In this document: piece by piece, positions 62,481-64,000 of the stretch
How the letters are laid out: every line of letters starts with the position of its first letter
How positions within the stretch are numbered: position 1 is the stretch's first letter
Assembly: GCA_028583405.1 (NCBI GenBank)
Contig: CM053246.1
Coordinates: forward strand, 27,088,557-27,152,556
Length of the DNA: 64,000 nucleotides
Source of the DNA: Pogonophryne albipinna
Taxonomy: Eukaryota > Chordata > Actinopteri > Perciformes > Artedidraconidae
Direction of reading: 5' to 3'
The notes under the pieces: generated by a model
Databases searched by the model: none
What the model was told of the DNA's origin: nothing
The model's input: the letters and a program-made list of their open reading frames with translations, nothing else
Translations under genes and position numbers: made by a program

Positions 62481-64000
62481 ACAGGGACTCTGCCTGCTCA
62501 CAGTTCATCCAGGGAACACAACTTGAAGCCGGCCATGGTTGTTTGTTCTTCATGCTTAGATATCGAACTATTGTGACTCGCTCTGCGGTTGAAACAGACG
62601 GTGCATGAATGTGGTTTTTGCGGTAAGTGAAATTCGAGTACTTATTGATGTGTTTATGATTTGAATCAGCTACGTAATGAATGTTAAGGCTTGGGTTAGC
62701 GTGTAAGTGAGTGGTAGCTACATTGGTGCTAACGATGCTAATCGTAGTCTCCAAGTTAAAACCATAGACTGTATATATAAAGGTTAAAACGAAATAGACA
62801 AGTGCTAAGCGTTAAGTGGGATAATACTGTAGAACAAACGGCTTCTGTTTGAGGTTATAAAATAAGGTCATCCTTGTAACTTAGAGAGATATTTTATTAT
62901 GTAGGTAAGAACTGTATGCATCGCTAAGGTTAATTTAAATTGGCTATGCTCAAGTATGTAGACAAGCTCATGTCGAAGTAGTGTATGTGAAATCAACCTC
63001 ACAATAAGATGTGTGTATATTACAAATAATAATGTCATATTTCAAGATGATTAGGTTAGATATTACAATATGGTTGGTTGAGCTGGAGTTCATTATTGAG
63101 CTTACACGTTAACGTCACAGTCATCTGAAGAACGAACCCAAACCTTGTTGTTTTTATTAATTGCATTACCAAATTGGTATCAAATAAACAGTAAGCATTG
63201 GTAACACAATTTCCAAAGTTACAGTAAAATAAAAAGGACCCTGACTCGGACAATACACAATCCAACATGTTCAACAGAAGAGAATAAGTTATATTGTTCG
63301 TACACATGGTACTTTACATATATATCTGTTTGTTTAAGGTGTCCAGGTGATGCAGACAGGCAGGACCAGAGAGTGAGAGACAGAACTGGACTCCTCACAG
63401 CAGTGAACTTCAGCACAGGTTCAAAGACTCCATTTTTCATACTGTACAAAGAATCAAGAAAGATATTTGTTTAAATAAATGAAGTATTGACTTGAATACA
63501 CTGATATACATTCCATTAAACATACTAAATACTAGATCACCGGCTACACATCAGTTAAGTTGAGGGGTTTTTCCATGCAAAAGGTTACATTTAGATGTTA
63601 ACAAGCAATATGATTGTGTGAAAATGAGACCTTGTGTCTCAATGAGATCTACACCTGTATAAATAAAGGCTAAAGAAATATGGTTTTGTCAGCTTTCTAA
63701 TTGAATGTATTGAAGGCAAAGATATTTAACACATAGTGAGAACTGCTACTATTTATCTCTCAATATTGTCTGAAAAAAACGTGGTAACTGTAAAAGTGAT
63801 TCTTTCAGTGAGACAACAGAGCAAGCTTCTACAGTTGCACTACGTTTTGATAACAGTTAAATATTATTTTGATAATAACATATATTTCAATGTTGATGAG
63901 CTTCATACTGTTCATTCATAATCTGATCGTCTTTGTAGCTCACTGTTGAAATAAAAAAAAATCATTACAATTACAAAATAATTATATCTACAGCCCCTAA
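62481..64000. other. Right end of window, only repeat scraps
   Basis: No gene is supported. At 62757-62780 'aaaccatagactgtatatat' resembles a common fish repeat terminus. At 63625-63668 'ctcaatgagatctacacctg' with 'tataaataaagg' resembles a LINE 3' tail. Confidence 0.4.

Overview
This is a vertebrate, almost certainly teleost fish, nuclear genome window. The evidence is an intron-containing tsc22d2 gene, a Rex3-type RTE retrotransposon tail, tRNA-derived SINEs with the fish-type conserved core, many short hAT-like inverted-repeat elements, and long (TG)n/(CA)n microsatellites. The species cannot be named from the sequence alone.

The only confidently recognised host gene is tsc22d2 (TSC22 domain family member 2) on the minus strand. 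Its long first coding exon is at 43211-44754, with a good AG|GTAAG donor. A 72-nt second exon is at 24090-24161, and the two join in frame across a 19 kb intron. I found no TSC-box/leucine-zipper exon, so the 3' end of the gene should lie beyond position 1. Positions 1-24089 are then intron 2, 24162-43210 intron 1, 44755 to about 45440 the 5' UTR/promoter, and the rest 5' intergenic DNA. A weak unidentified minus-strand candidate exon lies at 48683-49067.

The striking structure is a nest of mobile elements at 3032-18937, bounded by a hAT-type terminal inverted repeat pair with a degraded 8-bp duplication. Inside it are a second hAT-like TIR pair (3732-18479), three short elements with exact 8-bp duplications or a natural empty-site comparison, and a long-TIR element (8333-16462). 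That last element contains a foldback structure and a 5'-truncated LINE, and the LINE is broken by a MITE-like element and by a solo LTR inside its reverse transcriptase. Nesting reaches about five levels.

Intron 1 carries smaller insertions: a THAP-domain mini-gene in a TTAA-flanked element (35390 to about 36650), a Harbinger/MITE-like element with a perfect palindrome (39350-39990), and two hAT-like elements with perfect 8-bp duplications (40069-40624 and 41064-42348). The 5' flank holds a Rex3 tail with a 12-bp duplication, a TIR element at 54433-55477, a TTAA element nested inside another TIR element (55507-57757), a very long (TG)n tract, a SINE, and further copies of the repeat family found in the 16 kb nest. 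No viral genome, CRISPR array, rRNA or functional tRNA gene was seen.
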